Shown: positions 36,548 through 49,331, counted from the first letter of the stretch. The stretch is DNA of 64,000 nt from Lepturacanthus savala (GCA_030544235.1 CM060464.1:30254152-30318151); one strand, 5' to 3'. Numbers and translations: made by a program. Notes: generated by a model not told the origin, from the sequence alone.

Positions 36548-37139
36548 TTAACCCCCATATTGTGTTTGTTTCATGTTCATCAATTTGGTATTCCTGGTCA
36601 AACTTGACCACTCCATTAAGACTCATAAAAACTGTAATAATACATATATTATCATCTCGTTATATTAGTTTTTTGTTTTTTTTATCAACATAACGTCTTG
36701 TGAACATTACAAGTTTTGAACTTATATTTGTCATTTATGGCCTGTATGTCTCATTGATCTGAACTTATACATCTTGAATTTGAGTTCTAAAAAACACAAT
36801 ATCTCTCAAATTATTTTGACTTTGTGAAATAATCAGATGAAACATAATCTACTGTTTATCACATAGTACTTTAGGTCACAGTTACCAAGGACATTGGATA
36901 TTTGTTTTGAAACCAGTGTGTGTGTGTATGTGTGTGTGTGTATGTGTGTAATGAATAAAATAAAATGAATAAAATGAATAAAACACACAAAACTGTAGGT
37001 AAATTAGACAATTTATTTTGTGTGTTGGAATCTTCTTTGTGGACAAAATAATGGAATCTTAGGTGAATCTGATGAAATTAACCACATTTTTAGCTGCAAA
37101 AACTTTGAAAGGGTCAGATATGACCAGGAACACAACATG
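36548..37139. mobile_element. piggyBac-type MITE of a second family, right end eroded
   Basis: TTAA (36548-36551) is followed by CCCCCATATTGTGTT and then 'cctggtcaaacttgacc'. The right end is 'gggtcagatatgaccaggaa' + 'cacaacatg', i.e. inverted to the left but lacking the final GGG-TTAA. Internal TG and (AATAAA-type) simple repeats lie at 36918-36985. Confidence 0.6.
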
Positions 37140-38384
37140 TATACAGATTCCTTGTATTAATTTCTTTAATGTGTCACTTGTGCTGATTTCTGTATTAGCT
37201 CATCTAATTGTGAACATGTACTGTATGTGAGACGTAGGAGGCGCAGCAGACCTGTGAGCCTCACCACACACGTTCTCCACCCGTTAATTATGTGTCTGGC
37301 AAACAGCACAAACAGGCTGGAACTGAGCCGGCCGATGGGAACATAACATGTTTTATTGTTGTAATGGCTGTGTTGTGGATGGTAGACTATGTGTGGGACA
37401 TGTTTTGCATGTAGTTTATAATAAAGCTCTCTCTTGTGGATTAGCCATGTGTGTGAGACTGTGGGATCCAGACTCATTTATTATCACAATGTGCTTACAA
37501 AACAATGTACACTAAGTTTTCATTTTCATAAAGTACATTAAGGTCTGTGCTATGTAGCCTAATAGAGCTGTTTTATAGCCCCTCTCATTATAGTATGTGT
37601 GTGAGTATGTGTGGGACAAAAAAACAGTAACAGTATATCAGTTTTATTGGTGATAGATTGTCCTGACAGTGGCATAAGAAATACACTCTCATTGAGTCAT
37701 TAAGTACTTTTACCCTATAGCTAGTGGTATATAGCTGGTGGATTTTTACTGCTGGGTAGTAATATGAGTGTTTTTTCTTAGACAAAGAAAAAATATTGAA
37801 ATTTTTGATAACATTTAGGCTAATGATAACAGCATAACCTGCCATATTCTGCTTCTTTAGTTTGTGTGTAACGCTGCATGATTAACCTTTGCAAAAAAAA
37901 AAAGATACATATATTTTTATGACATATGTCTCATTAAAATTTTCAAACATGGAAGTAGACTAATAATGTAGTTACATCCTCAATATAAGCAACTTCTTCT
38001 CTCTGAAGTATCGCTGTAAGTTGGTATATGACAATCTGAATACTACTTTTAAATATGACCTGGTGGAGAGGCTTTGGCCCAACTCCTGATTATCATAAAG
38101 ACTACTTTGGTGTTAGGACACAGTCTTTGTAAACACTTAAAAGGTTGCATCTCATGTCTCAACAGGCAATTTCAGTGTTTATTTTTAGCAATGCTAACAG
38201 CTTTAGAGACAACAGTGTTAGTCTGTTATTCCTTCCACCACTTCCAGATTGTAAAGCAGAGCAAAGAGCCATAATTATGTTGTATTAGTATACATTTTTC
38301 CCAGAGGCTGGATGCTGTCTTTTATGCTTTAATGATCCCCTCACCTTTGCTCCTGCACCACCAGCAAAAAACATGAGCAAAAAA

Positions 38385-38575
38385 ACAAATTATTGAAATA
38401 TCTTGAGAACTATTGGATGGATTGTTGTGAAATTTACATGCATGCATGATCCCCATTGGATAAATCTGATCTCTGACCTTTTCATTTACTATCATAGTTA
38501 GACCAACATTGTATTGTGTCCAATTGACCAGGCTGGCACATTCTTGCACCTCACAAAACCTCATCCTCCTTTGTG
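38385..38575 (+). repeat. common teleost interspersed repeat, fragment 1
   Basis: 'attattgaaatatcttgaga' and 'actattggatggattgttgt' + 'gaaatttacatgca' match a very frequent fish repeat whose consensus has 'ggatggattgccatgaaattt'. A second piece of the same repeat is at 39140-39290 and a third at 41980-42070. Class not known to me. Confidence 0.5.
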
Positions 38576-38684
38576 GTATAGATGACTTCAGCTTCTATAG
38601 AAGTTAATCCATTTTGACTCGTTTTTAGCTAAGGATTTTGACATTTATATGTATTTATTCAAAAAACAAACCTTTATTTTAGAC

Positions 38685-38869
38685 CAAGGGTCACAAACCC
38701 TGGTCGTAGAGAGCCACTATGGGTGCAGGCTTTTCCAACCAGGCAGTTACACACTTGATTCTACTAATGGAGCTCCATAGCAAGGGCTCTAATGGCTGAT
38801 TATTAGAATCATTAGTTTAACTGTTTGGTTGGAACAAAAGCCTGCGCCCACTGCAGCTGGTGACCCCTG
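38685..38869. mobile_element. short foldback hAT-like MITE
   Basis: Ends are CAAGGGTCACAAACC and the complement of CAGGGGTCACCAGC. Internal arms 'gcaggcttttccaacc' and 'ggttggaacaaaagcctgc' extend the inversion. Flanking 8-mers at 38677-38684 (ttttagac) and 38870-38877 (gtgtagac) match at 6 of 8 positions. It lies between two fragments of another repeat. Confidence 0.65.
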
Positions 38870-39139
38870 GTGTAGACATGTCTAGTTATATTGCTACTTT
38901 GACTGAACTCAAGAATTCGTAATAAATGATGGTTAATGGCTCAGCCATCTTCCCCTTCCAGCCCATAGTCTCCTCCCGTCCAAAGTGATTCAGTGACCCA
39001 ACAAAGTGAACGGACATTACTTATCTAGATGTTAACACATATTTGATTGAGTCACCAGGTTGACTTAGGCTAAGTATTGTCTGTATTCATGTGATTATTT
39101 GTTACACAACCTGCTACACAACAGCTTTTTGGCATTATG

Positions 39140-39290
39140 TGAATGCTGAAAAAAATGCGTGGCCTTGTTACTTGCCTTAATAATTAGCAAATGTTTTCAT
39201 GCTAACATGCTAAACTAAGATTGTGAACATTTGGCTGAAAGCCTGCTCTGCGTAAGTACAGGCTCACAGAGCTACTAGCATGACTCATGT
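39140..39290 (+). repeat. common teleost interspersed repeat, fragment 2
   Basis: 'attagcaaatgttttcatgc', 'taacatgctaaactaagat' and 'aagtacaggctcacagagct' keep the order of the same fish repeat as 38385-38575. Confidence 0.5.
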
Positions 39291-42200
39291 TTTATCAAGG
39301 AACCCATGAATTCACCACAGATACACAGGTTTTATTGTAGTATTGAGTATCTAAATTCAATACGCAATTTTGTTATCCATTGGGGAAATGGTTGCTCTGG
39401 AAACGTCATACCGTGGATATTTTTGGATCTTGTGCTTCCAATCCCGTGTTTTTCCACATAACTTCAACAGATGCCAGACTAGACAAACATTTCCTTGCTT
39501 GGTCGGCCTTCAACACAGACAGAAGATACTGGATGTTGCTGCCTCTGTTCTCTGTCATTGGGCATGAGTATGTGTCTGTTTACAGTGCATTGACACAGAC
39601 GTTTAAGCTTATTCAAGACCACACTGTTGTTGAGTTAGGAAGTTGGTATTCTGTTATGCTGTTTTTATTTGGGTCAGTGTTACTGTCTTCCCTGGACTTT
39701 CTTCCTGTTCACTTGCTGTGACCAGTTTCACCACTAGGGGGCTGTGGGTAGTTGTAATTTCTGTCTTTAGCAGATTTATAAATGTCTGTCTGTCTGTCTC
39801 ACCAAGTTGTGAGACATTGGCTCATCATTTGATGTTTAAACTCCAATACAATACATCAGAGTATTAGCAGCCACTGATGGGCTATTACTCACATGCACAA
39901 GTTGGAGAAAGGAAACAGGAAGAAAAGGAGCTTTGCCGTGGTGTTGTCCTAAAAAAATAAGTAGTTTACAACTGGGTCATGTGTCCCGGCAACACTAGGG
40001 GGACTTGGGGACATGCAACCCTGAGAAAATGTGCAAGACTATTGCATAAATTTATGCAATTTAATCCATTTTGAGAACAACTGTAATCTTAGTATCAAAA
40101 AAATGGATGCAAGGGAAGTCAATTTATATTTACCATACTTGTACTTTAATAGCTTTATTTGATAATTAGTACACACATATAGCTTTAGCCAACTAGCTAG
40201 CTTTAGTTTTGTGCAAATAATGTCATTAGCTTCAATGTCGTTAAGATATCAAACTACTGCCGTCTTCATTAGTATTTAACTAACATTTACAGTATTTATT
40301 TTATCTGAGTGCCTCTATTTTTTTTGTCTCATATTCTCTACTGCAAACAATCACTGGTCTCCTGCTCGGTGACGACAGTGACACAGATCAGTCAAACACT
40401 GACCAATGTGACTCTATGGTCACCCAGGGTTGGAAATGTACTTGTAGACTCCAAATACATGCACTATAATAATTGGTGAATTAATAATGCACCAATTATG
40501 ACAAAGAGTCACCATACAGAATTATTTTATCTATGGTTTCCAGAAAGAGGTAAAGGGAAAGCTAAAAAGACTGTAGGTTACGGCAGCTAATAGGTGGGTA
40601 TACCAAAGTCTAGGAAGTATACAGTGTATATGTGCGTATGGCCTGAGCTGCACAGCCGATGTTGTGTCAGTAAACTGAAATGAAGGTGGAAAATCTTGTT
40701 TGAACATTTCAAAAAGGTGAAAAGATCTTTTGAAGCATGATGAACATGTCGATGAAGCCATATAGGTCATAGTGTGTGTGTGTTTTAGTTTGTATAGAGA
40801 AACTAACATTTACACAAGCAGATGATCAATGACCATTCATAATTTGTATGATATGAGTCTGTCAGTGGGTCACTGTAGGTCATTATTGTAGATGTATTTT
40901 GATTGATCTCACTATATTTACTGTAGAACCAATCAATACCTGTCCTGTCTATGAGAAGCTGAATCGGAGCCAGTATCTTATTTAGTGCATACAGTGCAAA
41001 TTAGCCTAAAAAGGAGGAGAGTGCATCAAATTGTATAAAGATTTTGGCTCCAAAATGGTGAAATATATGACTTGACTTATGTGGCCCTGGGCCAGGTACT
41101 AAAACAGATCTAAATTTCATCACTGTGCATTGGATTCACCATTGGTCCAGGACATATTTAGCTTAGTTTAATTCATATTTAGACTTGTTTAGAATGAGGT
41201 TCTGGTATAGTCCATATACCATCGGATGTCCACTGAATATGTTGTCCTGCTCCTGCTCCACCACGAGCATCTGTTCTTTCAGCAGATACATTTCATATAG
41301 AGAGTGGAGGTGTTTTGACAGATATATTTCAGTATTTTACAAACAGTTTGAACACACGCTTGCAACTTATTTAGATGTGGAGACAGATGCTTTGTGGCTG
41401 CTGTGACTCATGCTGTCTTGTATCTGTATTTCTCCGTTGGCAGCAGGAAGGCTGTTTACCTGTCTGCCACACACCTTTCTCTTTTTTGTGTTGTTCTTTT
41501 CTCTCTCTCTCTCTTGCAACTTGCTTGCAAAGAAGAAAAAAAATCTTTGCTGTTAAGAAAAACAGAATACATATTTGAATACTGTTTTAAGACAATTGTC
41601 AATAAATATAGGGTTTCACACACATTCAAGTGAACTTTATGCTCCAGATATGCAGATAGAGTTAGACATGAGCTAAGCATGAAACATGCTCACATGTTAT
41701 CCAGCATGGCAGTGAATCCACTGAGCTGCATTGCAGTAAATCAAATTATTTATTTATTTTTTTTCTTAGCTTTGTCACTTGATCCAACAGTTTTTTTTTT
41801 TTATTTTAGGCAGTGACCTTATTGAGAATCCTAGTGGCCTGAGGGTAGAAGCTCTTACTGAGCCTCTTGGTGCTGGTCTGGTGTATCCGCTACCTTAGGA
41901 TCCTTGGTTTCTTCATTCTTCTATGCACCACTGGAAATTCCCTAATTTATCCTGTTATGGCACCATGATATTCATGTTTTCGGTTTTAAATGAAATATCC
42001 CAAAGGTATCGGATGGATTTCCATGAAATTTGGTTGATTGTCATGCCCCCCCAGGATGAATTCTGGACTGGATTCACTGGTAACCTGTCTCAGTCAATCT
42101 CTCTGTCAACCAGCCTCAACAAAACAAAGATGTCATAATGTCAACCATAGTGATATTAACGTTTTTTTTAATTTGAAACATTATTTCAACAATAATAACC

Positions 42201-42636
42201 AATAATCATATATAATATGTTCATATTTACTATCTCATTTTCTTGTTTACACTTAAGCTCTTGCTGTTCTATTTTCTGCTCTATTTTGGCAAAGACGTTT
42301 TCCCCTGGCAAACACCCATCTATCCATGTATTCATGTATATGTGTGTGTAATGGTAAACCTTTGATTTTTGAATCTTTTGACCACTCAAAGCTTTTTAAC
42401 TTTACATGTCGACATTCCCCCTTTCCCACATATTCATATAGTGATGGCGGTGGCTGCCATGCAGGTGCCAAGCTGCTCCTCATGACCTCAATATTCACAC
42501 ACATTCAGAAGCAATTTTGGCTTAAGTATCTTGTCCAAGGACATCTCAATATGTAAACTAGAGGAGCCGGGAATCATACAAGATTTATATCAGAGTTAAT
42601 ACACTGAAATCCCAGAACACATTTCCTTCCTGTGAA

Positions 42637-42724
<88 letters not shown>

Positions 42725-43354
42725 GATGCATATTAACAGCTGTCTTGTCACTCAGACTGAATTCATGCTGCTCCTCTCAGGTCGTCTAATAAACATGAGC
42801 GTCACTATCTGGCTGGCAAGCTGCTGCCAGCTGCAGCCACGCTGGGTTTGGGGATGAGGTGATTCGAAGTTCAGAGAAGTGAAGAATAGTTTGGTATCAC
42901 TTTTTTTTTATCAAAACAATATGCATGCAATAGGCATGCAACATGAACTAATTTTGCTTTACTTTACTTTTGAAACCAAATGGAGCTTCATCCTCGCCTC
43001 TGTCAGGCTGAATTTAATATTTATGAGCAGATTTTGTAGAAAGGTAATTTTTGTTATTTTTTTGGATAAGATCCAAAAACTAAGTTTCACACTGACTCTA
43101 TCAAATAGAGAAGAACTTGATGAGTTGATGATGATGACAAGAATGATACCTCTCACATATCTGTTAATCAATTCAGTAGAGGTAGTAGTACAAATACAAT
43201 CTCAAGAGTCAAAGATAGTTTTAATGATAGTTTAATTACAAACTATAAATATCTACAATGAATCATCCCATTTATGTGCCTGTGTCAATTATTATTACAA
43301 CTCTTTTCCCCTTATTTCTTCATCTCTGTTGGAGTCACACTGTCAAAGTATAAA
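39291..43354. other. non-coding stretch with one repeat fragment
   Basis: A third fragment of the teleost repeat is at 41980-42070 ('ggtatcggatggatttccat' + 'gaaatttgg'). A T-rich patch lies at 41750-41810 and a TG array at 42639-42721. Frames at 39370-39721 and 41185-41633 have no recognisable domain. Confidence 0.4.
42639..42721. repeat. (TG)n microsatellite
   Basis: About 41 uninterrupted TG units. Confidence 0.95.
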
Positions 43355-43381
43355 AGAACAAATAAGTGTGTTAATCTCAGG

Positions 43382-43467
<86 letters not shown>

Positions 43468-43494
43468 CCTGAGATTAACACACTTATTTGTTCT
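43355..43494. repeat. 140-bp perfect palindrome with a (TA)n core
   Basis: The 29-bp left arm (43355-43383, starting AGAACAAATAAG) is exactly complementary to the right arm (43466-43494, ending CTTATTTGTTCT). The core 43384-43465 is TA only and self-complementary. The whole can fold into one continuous hairpin or cruciform. Confidence 0.95.
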
Positions 43495-43505
43495 ACTGAA
43501 TTGAA

Positions 43506-43506
<1 letters not shown>

Positions 43507-43576
<70 letters not shown>
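43507..43576. repeat. (TG)n microsatellite
   Basis: About 35 TG units, starting 12 bp after the palindrome. Confidence 0.95.
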
Positions 43577-43579
<3 letters not shown>

Positions 43580-45374
43580 CCCTATTTCCTAACAGATCAA
43601 TGTTATATAAATTAGACTTAAGGGCTTTCACCACTCCCATGGTATAACAGCGTGGTGACCTCTGGTCTGACATGTATGTATCTATGTAACCATGAGACAT
43701 AGATGAATATATAGTGTGCCTGTGATAAACACATTAGACAATTATCTAGATGACTATCTAGATGACTATAAAATATTCAAATATTGTGAAAAATGTCATT
43801 CAGAATTTTTCAGAACCCACAGTTATGATGTCTGAGACAAAAAAACAAGTAAAATGATATTAAACTCACTGTCATGAAAGACACAAAAGCTAAACAACTT
43901 CTGATAAACTGAAACCAGAAGTTATGTTATTTGTGACTGTAAGTTAACAGTAATACATACATATGGTCTGTATTCTAGTGTGTGTTTTAGTTTTTGAATG
44001 TGTGTGTATCTGTATGTTTGTATATATATGTGCATCCATGTTGTTGTTACATTGATGTATATGTGAACTGGTTTTACTTTTGTTGTCTTATCGGGTTAAA
44101 CTCTGAGCTAGAACACTAACTGGTGCTGAGACTTTATCAGTGCAGCAAGTTGAAAATTAACCATAGAACTGGAACACATCATTATGAAACCAAACTTTAC
44201 TTATAGAAAAGTCATTATCCTGTTATACTTTATCCATTGAGCTGTTTGTTTTTCAAAGTTATAATCCTTAGGATTTAATGGCAAATAAAGTCACTGTAAA
44301 AATCAGTGTTTCACTAATTGAATGCTTTTAATTTTTTGTTGAAAAACTTTTCTCCAATTTCTCCAGTTGTTCAGAATGCACAAACCTAACAATGTCTCTA
44401 AGATGGTCTTTCATGTTTTTTTTTGTTTTGTTTGCTTTGTGGCCAACTTAGGTTCTCCTTCATGCTTGGGATACTCAGTTAGTTGCAATCTGCAACCTTG
44501 CTAGAAGATGCCGCAAAAAACTACACACTGCACCTTTAACCTCTTAGTTTATATTTTGACACCTTGGAGTCTGTGTGACACGACCTGCTGAGATGACTGG
44601 TCTGTAACAAGGGAAACATTTCTATAGGAAACCATGTGAACAAGTCCTGATAGAATCATCGATGTCTGGAGCTGGCTCTTTGTGCAGATCTTATCTTGTT
44701 TTTGTGATATTTTTTAAATTCATCAACATTTGCCGAAAGCGGATGACATGCATACACCGTTCCTATGAATCTGTCATGTGCAGCTACTGTATGGTTTCAT
44801 GTTTACTGCCTTCACAGATGAAGAAGTGTTATTAGTAATAAGACCTGCAATCCAAATAGGAAGGGTTGGATGAAGACAGAATTTATTGCACCAATAAAGA
44901 ACAAGAAAGTTAAAGATTAAAGTAATAATGATAACTGAACACTTTTCAGGCCATTATCCAGTTGAAAACACAGGCTAAATAACGTAGCCTGAAGCAGTAT
45001 CAGAGTTTGATCACGCTGACGACAGACGACAGTTGTGGAATGACAGAAGAGAGGAAACAAAAACAGAGAGGCCAAAGTGTGAAAGCTCCTGTCCTGCACA
45101 GCCTGCAGCCTGACAGCATGACAGGCTGGGAGGGGGGGCAACCGGGGGCGAGGGGCTGGATGTCAGGATCAAATATGTAAAAACCTGAGAGGTGTTGGTC
45201 TGCCCTATGGACCAACTCTGCCAGTGTGAGGAGGAAGATGACGATGACAATGAGTAATCAAGTAAAGGTTTGCTACATCAGAACTGCCAGTCAGATGGAA
45301 TCATGTAGATCCCCATCCTAATTTTCTCATCATCATTATTCTGTTTATAATAATGTGAACAACTTATATATCTA
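43577..45374. other. non-coding stretch
   Basis: No gene seen. At 44460-44541 a minus-strand fragment ('gttgcaatctgcaacctt' ... 'cacactgcacctttaa') resembles a frequent fish MITE terminus (AAAGGTGCAGTGTG...). A G-rich run is at 45128-45155. Confidence 0.4.
45128..45155 (+). other. G-quadruplex-forming motif
   Basis: Four G-runs (3, 7, 5 and 4) with loops of 1, 5 and 3 bases satisfy the standard G3+N1-7 pattern, in an otherwise AT-rich area. Confidence 0.6.
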
Positions 45375-46769
45375 CAGAGCGTCTGGAAAGTATTCACAGC
45401 GCTTCACTTTTTTCACATTTTGTTATGTTAGAGCCTTATTCCAAAATTGATTCAATTAATTTCTTCCTCAAAATTATACAGACAAAACCCCATAATGACA
45501 ACATGAAAAAGTTTTTTGGAGATTTTTGCAAATTTATTAAAAATAAAAAAAACCAAAAGAAACCACATGTACATAACTATTCACAGCCTTTGCTTATTAC
45601 TTTGATGATACACTTTTGGCAGCAATTACAGCCTAAAGTATTTTTGAATATGATGCCACAAGCTTGGCACATCTATCTTTGGGTAGTTTTGCCCATTCCT
45701 CTTTGCAGCACCTCTCAAGCTTCATCAAGTTGGATTTTAAGCGTCAATGCACAACCATTTTAAGATCTCTCCAGAGATCTCTTGACTACTCTCCCAGTTC
45801 CCTGAAAAACATCCCCACAGCATGATGCTGCCACCACGATGCTTCACTGTAGGGATGGTATTGTCCTGGTGATGAGCGGTGCCTGGTTTCCTCCAAACAT
45901 GACGCCTGGCATTCACACCAAAGAGTTCAATTTTCATCTCATCAGAGCAGAGAATTTTATTCCTCATGGTCTGAGAGTCCTTCAGGTACCTTTGGGCAAA
46001 CTCCAGGCAGGCTGCCATGTGCCTTTTACTAAGGAGTGGCTTCTGTCTGGCCACTCCATACAGGCCTGATTGGTGGATTGCTGCAGAGATGGTTGTCCTT
46101 CTGGAAGGTTCTCCTCTCTCCACAGAGGAACACTGGAGGTCTGACAGAGTGACCATCGGGTTCTTAGTCACCTCCCTGACTAAGGCCCTTCACTCATCGC
46201 TCAGTTTAGATGGCCGGCAGCTCTTGGAAGAGTCCTGGTGGTTCTGAACTTCTTCCATTTACAGATGATGGAGACCACTGTGCTCATTGGGACCTTCAAA
46301 GCAGCAGACATTTTTCTTTACCCTTCCCCAGATTTGTGCCTGGAGACAATCCTGTCTCTGAGGTCTACAGACAATTTCTTTGACTTTGTGGTTTGTGCTC
46401 TGACATGCACTGTCAACTGTATGACCTTATATAAACAGGTGTGTACCTTTCCAAATCATGTCCAATCAACTGAATTTATCACAGGTAGATTCCAACTAAA
46501 GCTGGAGAAACATCTCAAGGATGATCAGTGGAAACAGGATGAACCTGAGCTCAATTTTGAGCTTCATGGCAAATTCTGTGAATACACAGTATTTTTATTT
46601 GTAATAAATTTGCAAAAATCTCAAAAAAAAACTTTTTTCACGTTGTCATTATGGGGTGTTGTGTGTAGAATTTTGAAGAAAAAATGACTTGAATCCATTT
46701 CAGAATAAGACTGTAACATAACAATATGTGGAAAAAGTGAAGCGCTGTGAATACTTCCTGGATGCACTG
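45375..46769 (-). mobile_element. Tc1/mariner element 1, full-length ends, defective
   Basis: TA duplications (45373-45374 and 46770-46771) flank inverted ends. The left one is CAGAGCGTCTGGAAAGTATT and the right one is complementary (ending CCTGGATGCACTG). The subterminal 'gcgcttcactttttccacat'-type sequence and the 'caccccataatgacaa' blocks are typical of a widespread teleost Tc1 family. Length is 1,395 bp. The transposase lies on the minus strand and is broken. Confidence 0.9.
45600..46395 (-). pseudogene. Tc1 transposase pseudogene (central deletion)
   Basis: Tc1 transposases cut and paste the element through a DDE catalytic triad after binding its ends with paired-type HTH domains. Here the N-terminal HTH part is recognisable (VDLRDRIVSRHKSGEG) but carries an in-frame stop. 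The longest open part (45737-46171) includes the first catalytic aspartate in LCSDEMKIELFG, where the usual Trp before Ser is Cys, and the RGGSIMLWGCFSG block. Right after this an internal deletion fuses to the area of LWRDLK, removing the second Asp (QDNDPKHT area) and the Glu (DLNxIEHLW area). The C-terminus (LERCCKEEW) follows with further stops. It cannot encode an active enzyme. The opposite-strand 149-codon frame is its shadow. Confidence 0.9.
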
Positions 46770-46773
46770 TATA

Positions 46774-46868
46774 GGGGCAGCAACACAAATGTCATGTGGT
46801 GTAACCCTAAAAACTTACCATAGCTGCTTACCATAGATACCAGAGGGTTTAACTCTCTTTAAAAGGTT
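46774..46868 (-). repeat. dispersed repeat R1, copy 3, abutting Tc1 element 1
   Basis: In reverse complement it reads 'tttaaagagagttaaac', 'gtttttagggttacacca' and 'gttgctgccccta', matching copies 1 and 2, with a small internal duplication. It starts at the TA next to the Tc1 end, so the Tc1 probably inserted into this repeat. Confidence 0.55.
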
Positions 46869-48748
46869 GTTTGTAAGTCATTATATATTAAATTGTTCCA
46901 ATCATTGACAGGCTCATACCATGCCACATTATCCATCTCTCACCAATTTTTTTCATAATAGCAACCTTTGTTTCCATGGAGAATTACTGTTGATTTTTAC
47001 TACTACAGTACCACTATCACATTTTTTCCCCACTACCACTAGCACTAGCCTTTTCTTTATCAGATAAACAGGGTTAACTTGTACAGAAAGGGTACGAAGC
47101 CTGAGGTGCTGAGATGCTCACAGACACACGACAAGAAGAAACTGGGTTAGATGAGGATGATGGGTGTTGGAGACATGCATATGGAGCGGTGCTACTTGCC
47201 GTGGGTTGCAGCAGAAAGTGAAACTAGTTGATGGTGTGGTGCATGGTTCCAAATATAAATTTCCGAATAAGGTACACTCGTTTTTACATTCCGTTCCATT
47301 TCCCCTTCTAGCTTAGGCGCTACTCCTTGCTGTTTTTTTTCTATTCCCTCACCTTTTTCTCAAATCCTCCAATCATCACCCATTAATATAACCAACCACA
47401 TCCTTAACCAATGAAACAATTGTGAACAAATAAACAAATCTACATGAATTCTCTGGATGCAAATCTCGAAATATATTAACTATTTATCTTCAAAATGAAC
47501 TTAAGATGCACTTATATTCTTTTAACTGAAATCTATGAATTTATTATTATTTAGGAATCTCTAACATGTGTTACGGAAACCATCTTGTGAATTGTTTTTA
47601 AAAAGACCTTGTTTTTTCTTAATTTCATATATATAGTATTTACTCCCAAAGCTTTAACTTTATTTACATATATACATAGCCTACTTTTATAAGTCACTAA
47701 TAAGTACCTCTATGTTTTAAACCTGCCTCAGGGACCACAGATGCAAATTAGCCTTTTGCTATTATCTGGCATATGTACAATATCTCTGGTTCATTTATAT
47801 GTCTCTGCTCAGAAATAAAACAATGAGGAGAAAAGAATTAAAACTAAACACCAAGAAGAGTTTAGTGTTTTTATTACTGACAATTTGCTTTAAAAACATC
47901 TGATACTCATTGGACTAAGTATTGTACAGTGTGTGTCTGTTTGTGTGTACGTGTGTGTGAATTACATGGAGGGTGGGGTTAATGAGTAAACCACATCTCT
48001 CTCTCATACACACTAACACACCATTGACCTCTGTGACTCCCGCCCTCCTGCTCGCCCTTCATGCTTTTGCTGCTGTGTGTCGTTCAGCCGTCCTGCTGCT
48101 GATATGCTTACTGCAGCACTTTGTTTCCTCAAAGGCAAACCGTTACCAGGAACTCAGCAGCATGACGTGGTGTATGTTGAAACCCCGACACACACACACA
48201 CACACACACACATGCACACATACACAAAGTGACAATGACTTTGTCAAATGATTAAGTGGCTGGTGATAAAGACCTATGATCTATCTGAGTCGCCTTTAAA
48301 CAAGGATCAAAGTCACAAAGAAACAGCAAAAGCATGCGCCGTTTCTCACCGCAAGACTTTGCAAGATAATTGTTCTTACATTCACAAAATTTGACTTATT
48401 CTTCTGAAGCTTTTTTAACAGCCTCCACTTTCTATTTCCTGCATATATAGATGGATTTAACAAGGTGTGACTTCAGTAATTGTTTTGTTTTGGAGCTGGT
48501 TTGAATCCCAGAGTTGCAACTTATATACTTATATTTGCAGCATCTTTTCTGTTTGGAAGCAGGAGTTCTGGAAACACATCCTGCTGAACATTGACTGGTA
48601 CACACTGGTGCTAATGCTAACTTTAGGTTACAGGTGTCATAATCAAGTAGCATCATCATCATCACCAGCACCAGCTGTCAAATCTCATGAGCAATATTTG
48701 ACTAAAATGACCACCGGTTTATTACAGGACCTGAGTTTTTTAGATTGA
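46869..48748. other. non-coding stretch
   Basis: No gene recognised. A CA array lies at 48187-48212. Confidence 0.4.
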
Positions 48749-48799
48749 GGCCATAATGACTCACTAAAAACTGACAGTTTTTAGTGAGTCATTATGGCC
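48749..48799. repeat. perfect 51-bp palindrome (25-bp arms, 1-bp centre)
   Basis: The left arm starts GGCCATAATGACTCAC at 48749 and ends ACTG at 48773. The right arm (48775-48799) is its exact complement, ending GTGAGTCATTATGGCC. Confidence 0.95.
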
Positions 48800-49052
48800 A
48801 GTTGCTGTTTATTGGGAGCATCTAGCAGCCATCAGTGACACTTTAAGGTACATTTAAATTGGATTCTGCCTCAAGCTGGTATAGTTGCCATTTGGAAAGC
48901 ATATTTTTTATTGTCCTGGTGCTGTCATGAAGTGTTAGCATTCGCCTCTTTCCTGTTTCACAATGACAATGGTGGGGCATTGTCACTGAGAGAAGCAAAC
49001 ACAGACTGTAATATGTAATTAAAAGAGGCCTAGTCCAAATTACAAAAAGACA

Positions 49053-49096
49053 TCGCACCAAAAGTAAAACAACAGCATGTTTTACTTTTGGTGCGA
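49053..49096. repeat. perfect hairpin (19-bp arms, 6-bp loop)
   Basis: TCGCACCAAAAGTAAAACA (49053-49071) is exactly complementary to 49078-49096. The loop is ACAGCA. Confidence 0.95.
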
Positions 49097-49244
49097 ACAA
49101 CAGCAACCCAAATATTTAAATCCAGACACCGTCAGCTTGATCAAAGTTTCAGAAATCATGAGACATTGAAGTCTTGATACCTGTTATTACAATGGGGTTT
49201 TGTTGAATCAGGTACTGAGTTTCAGTCTCGTGACCAGCTGTGTG

Positions 49245-49286
49245 TGTGCATTTTTGTGTGTTTGTGTGTGTGTGTGTGCGCGAGCT

Positions 49287-49331
<45 letters not shown>

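Noticed and set aside
39370..39721. Overlapping + strand frames of 65 and 113 codons
   Set aside because: No domain recognised and no convincing splice sites; two frames open at once argues for chance.
42959..43235. Overlapping 118- and 70-codon frames on opposite strands
   Set aside because: Hydrophobic, AT-driven composition with no family motif.
46238..46687. 149-codon + strand open frame within Tc1 element 1
   Set aside because: It is exactly antisense to the transposase pseudogene; a known type of false prediction in fish Tc1 copies.
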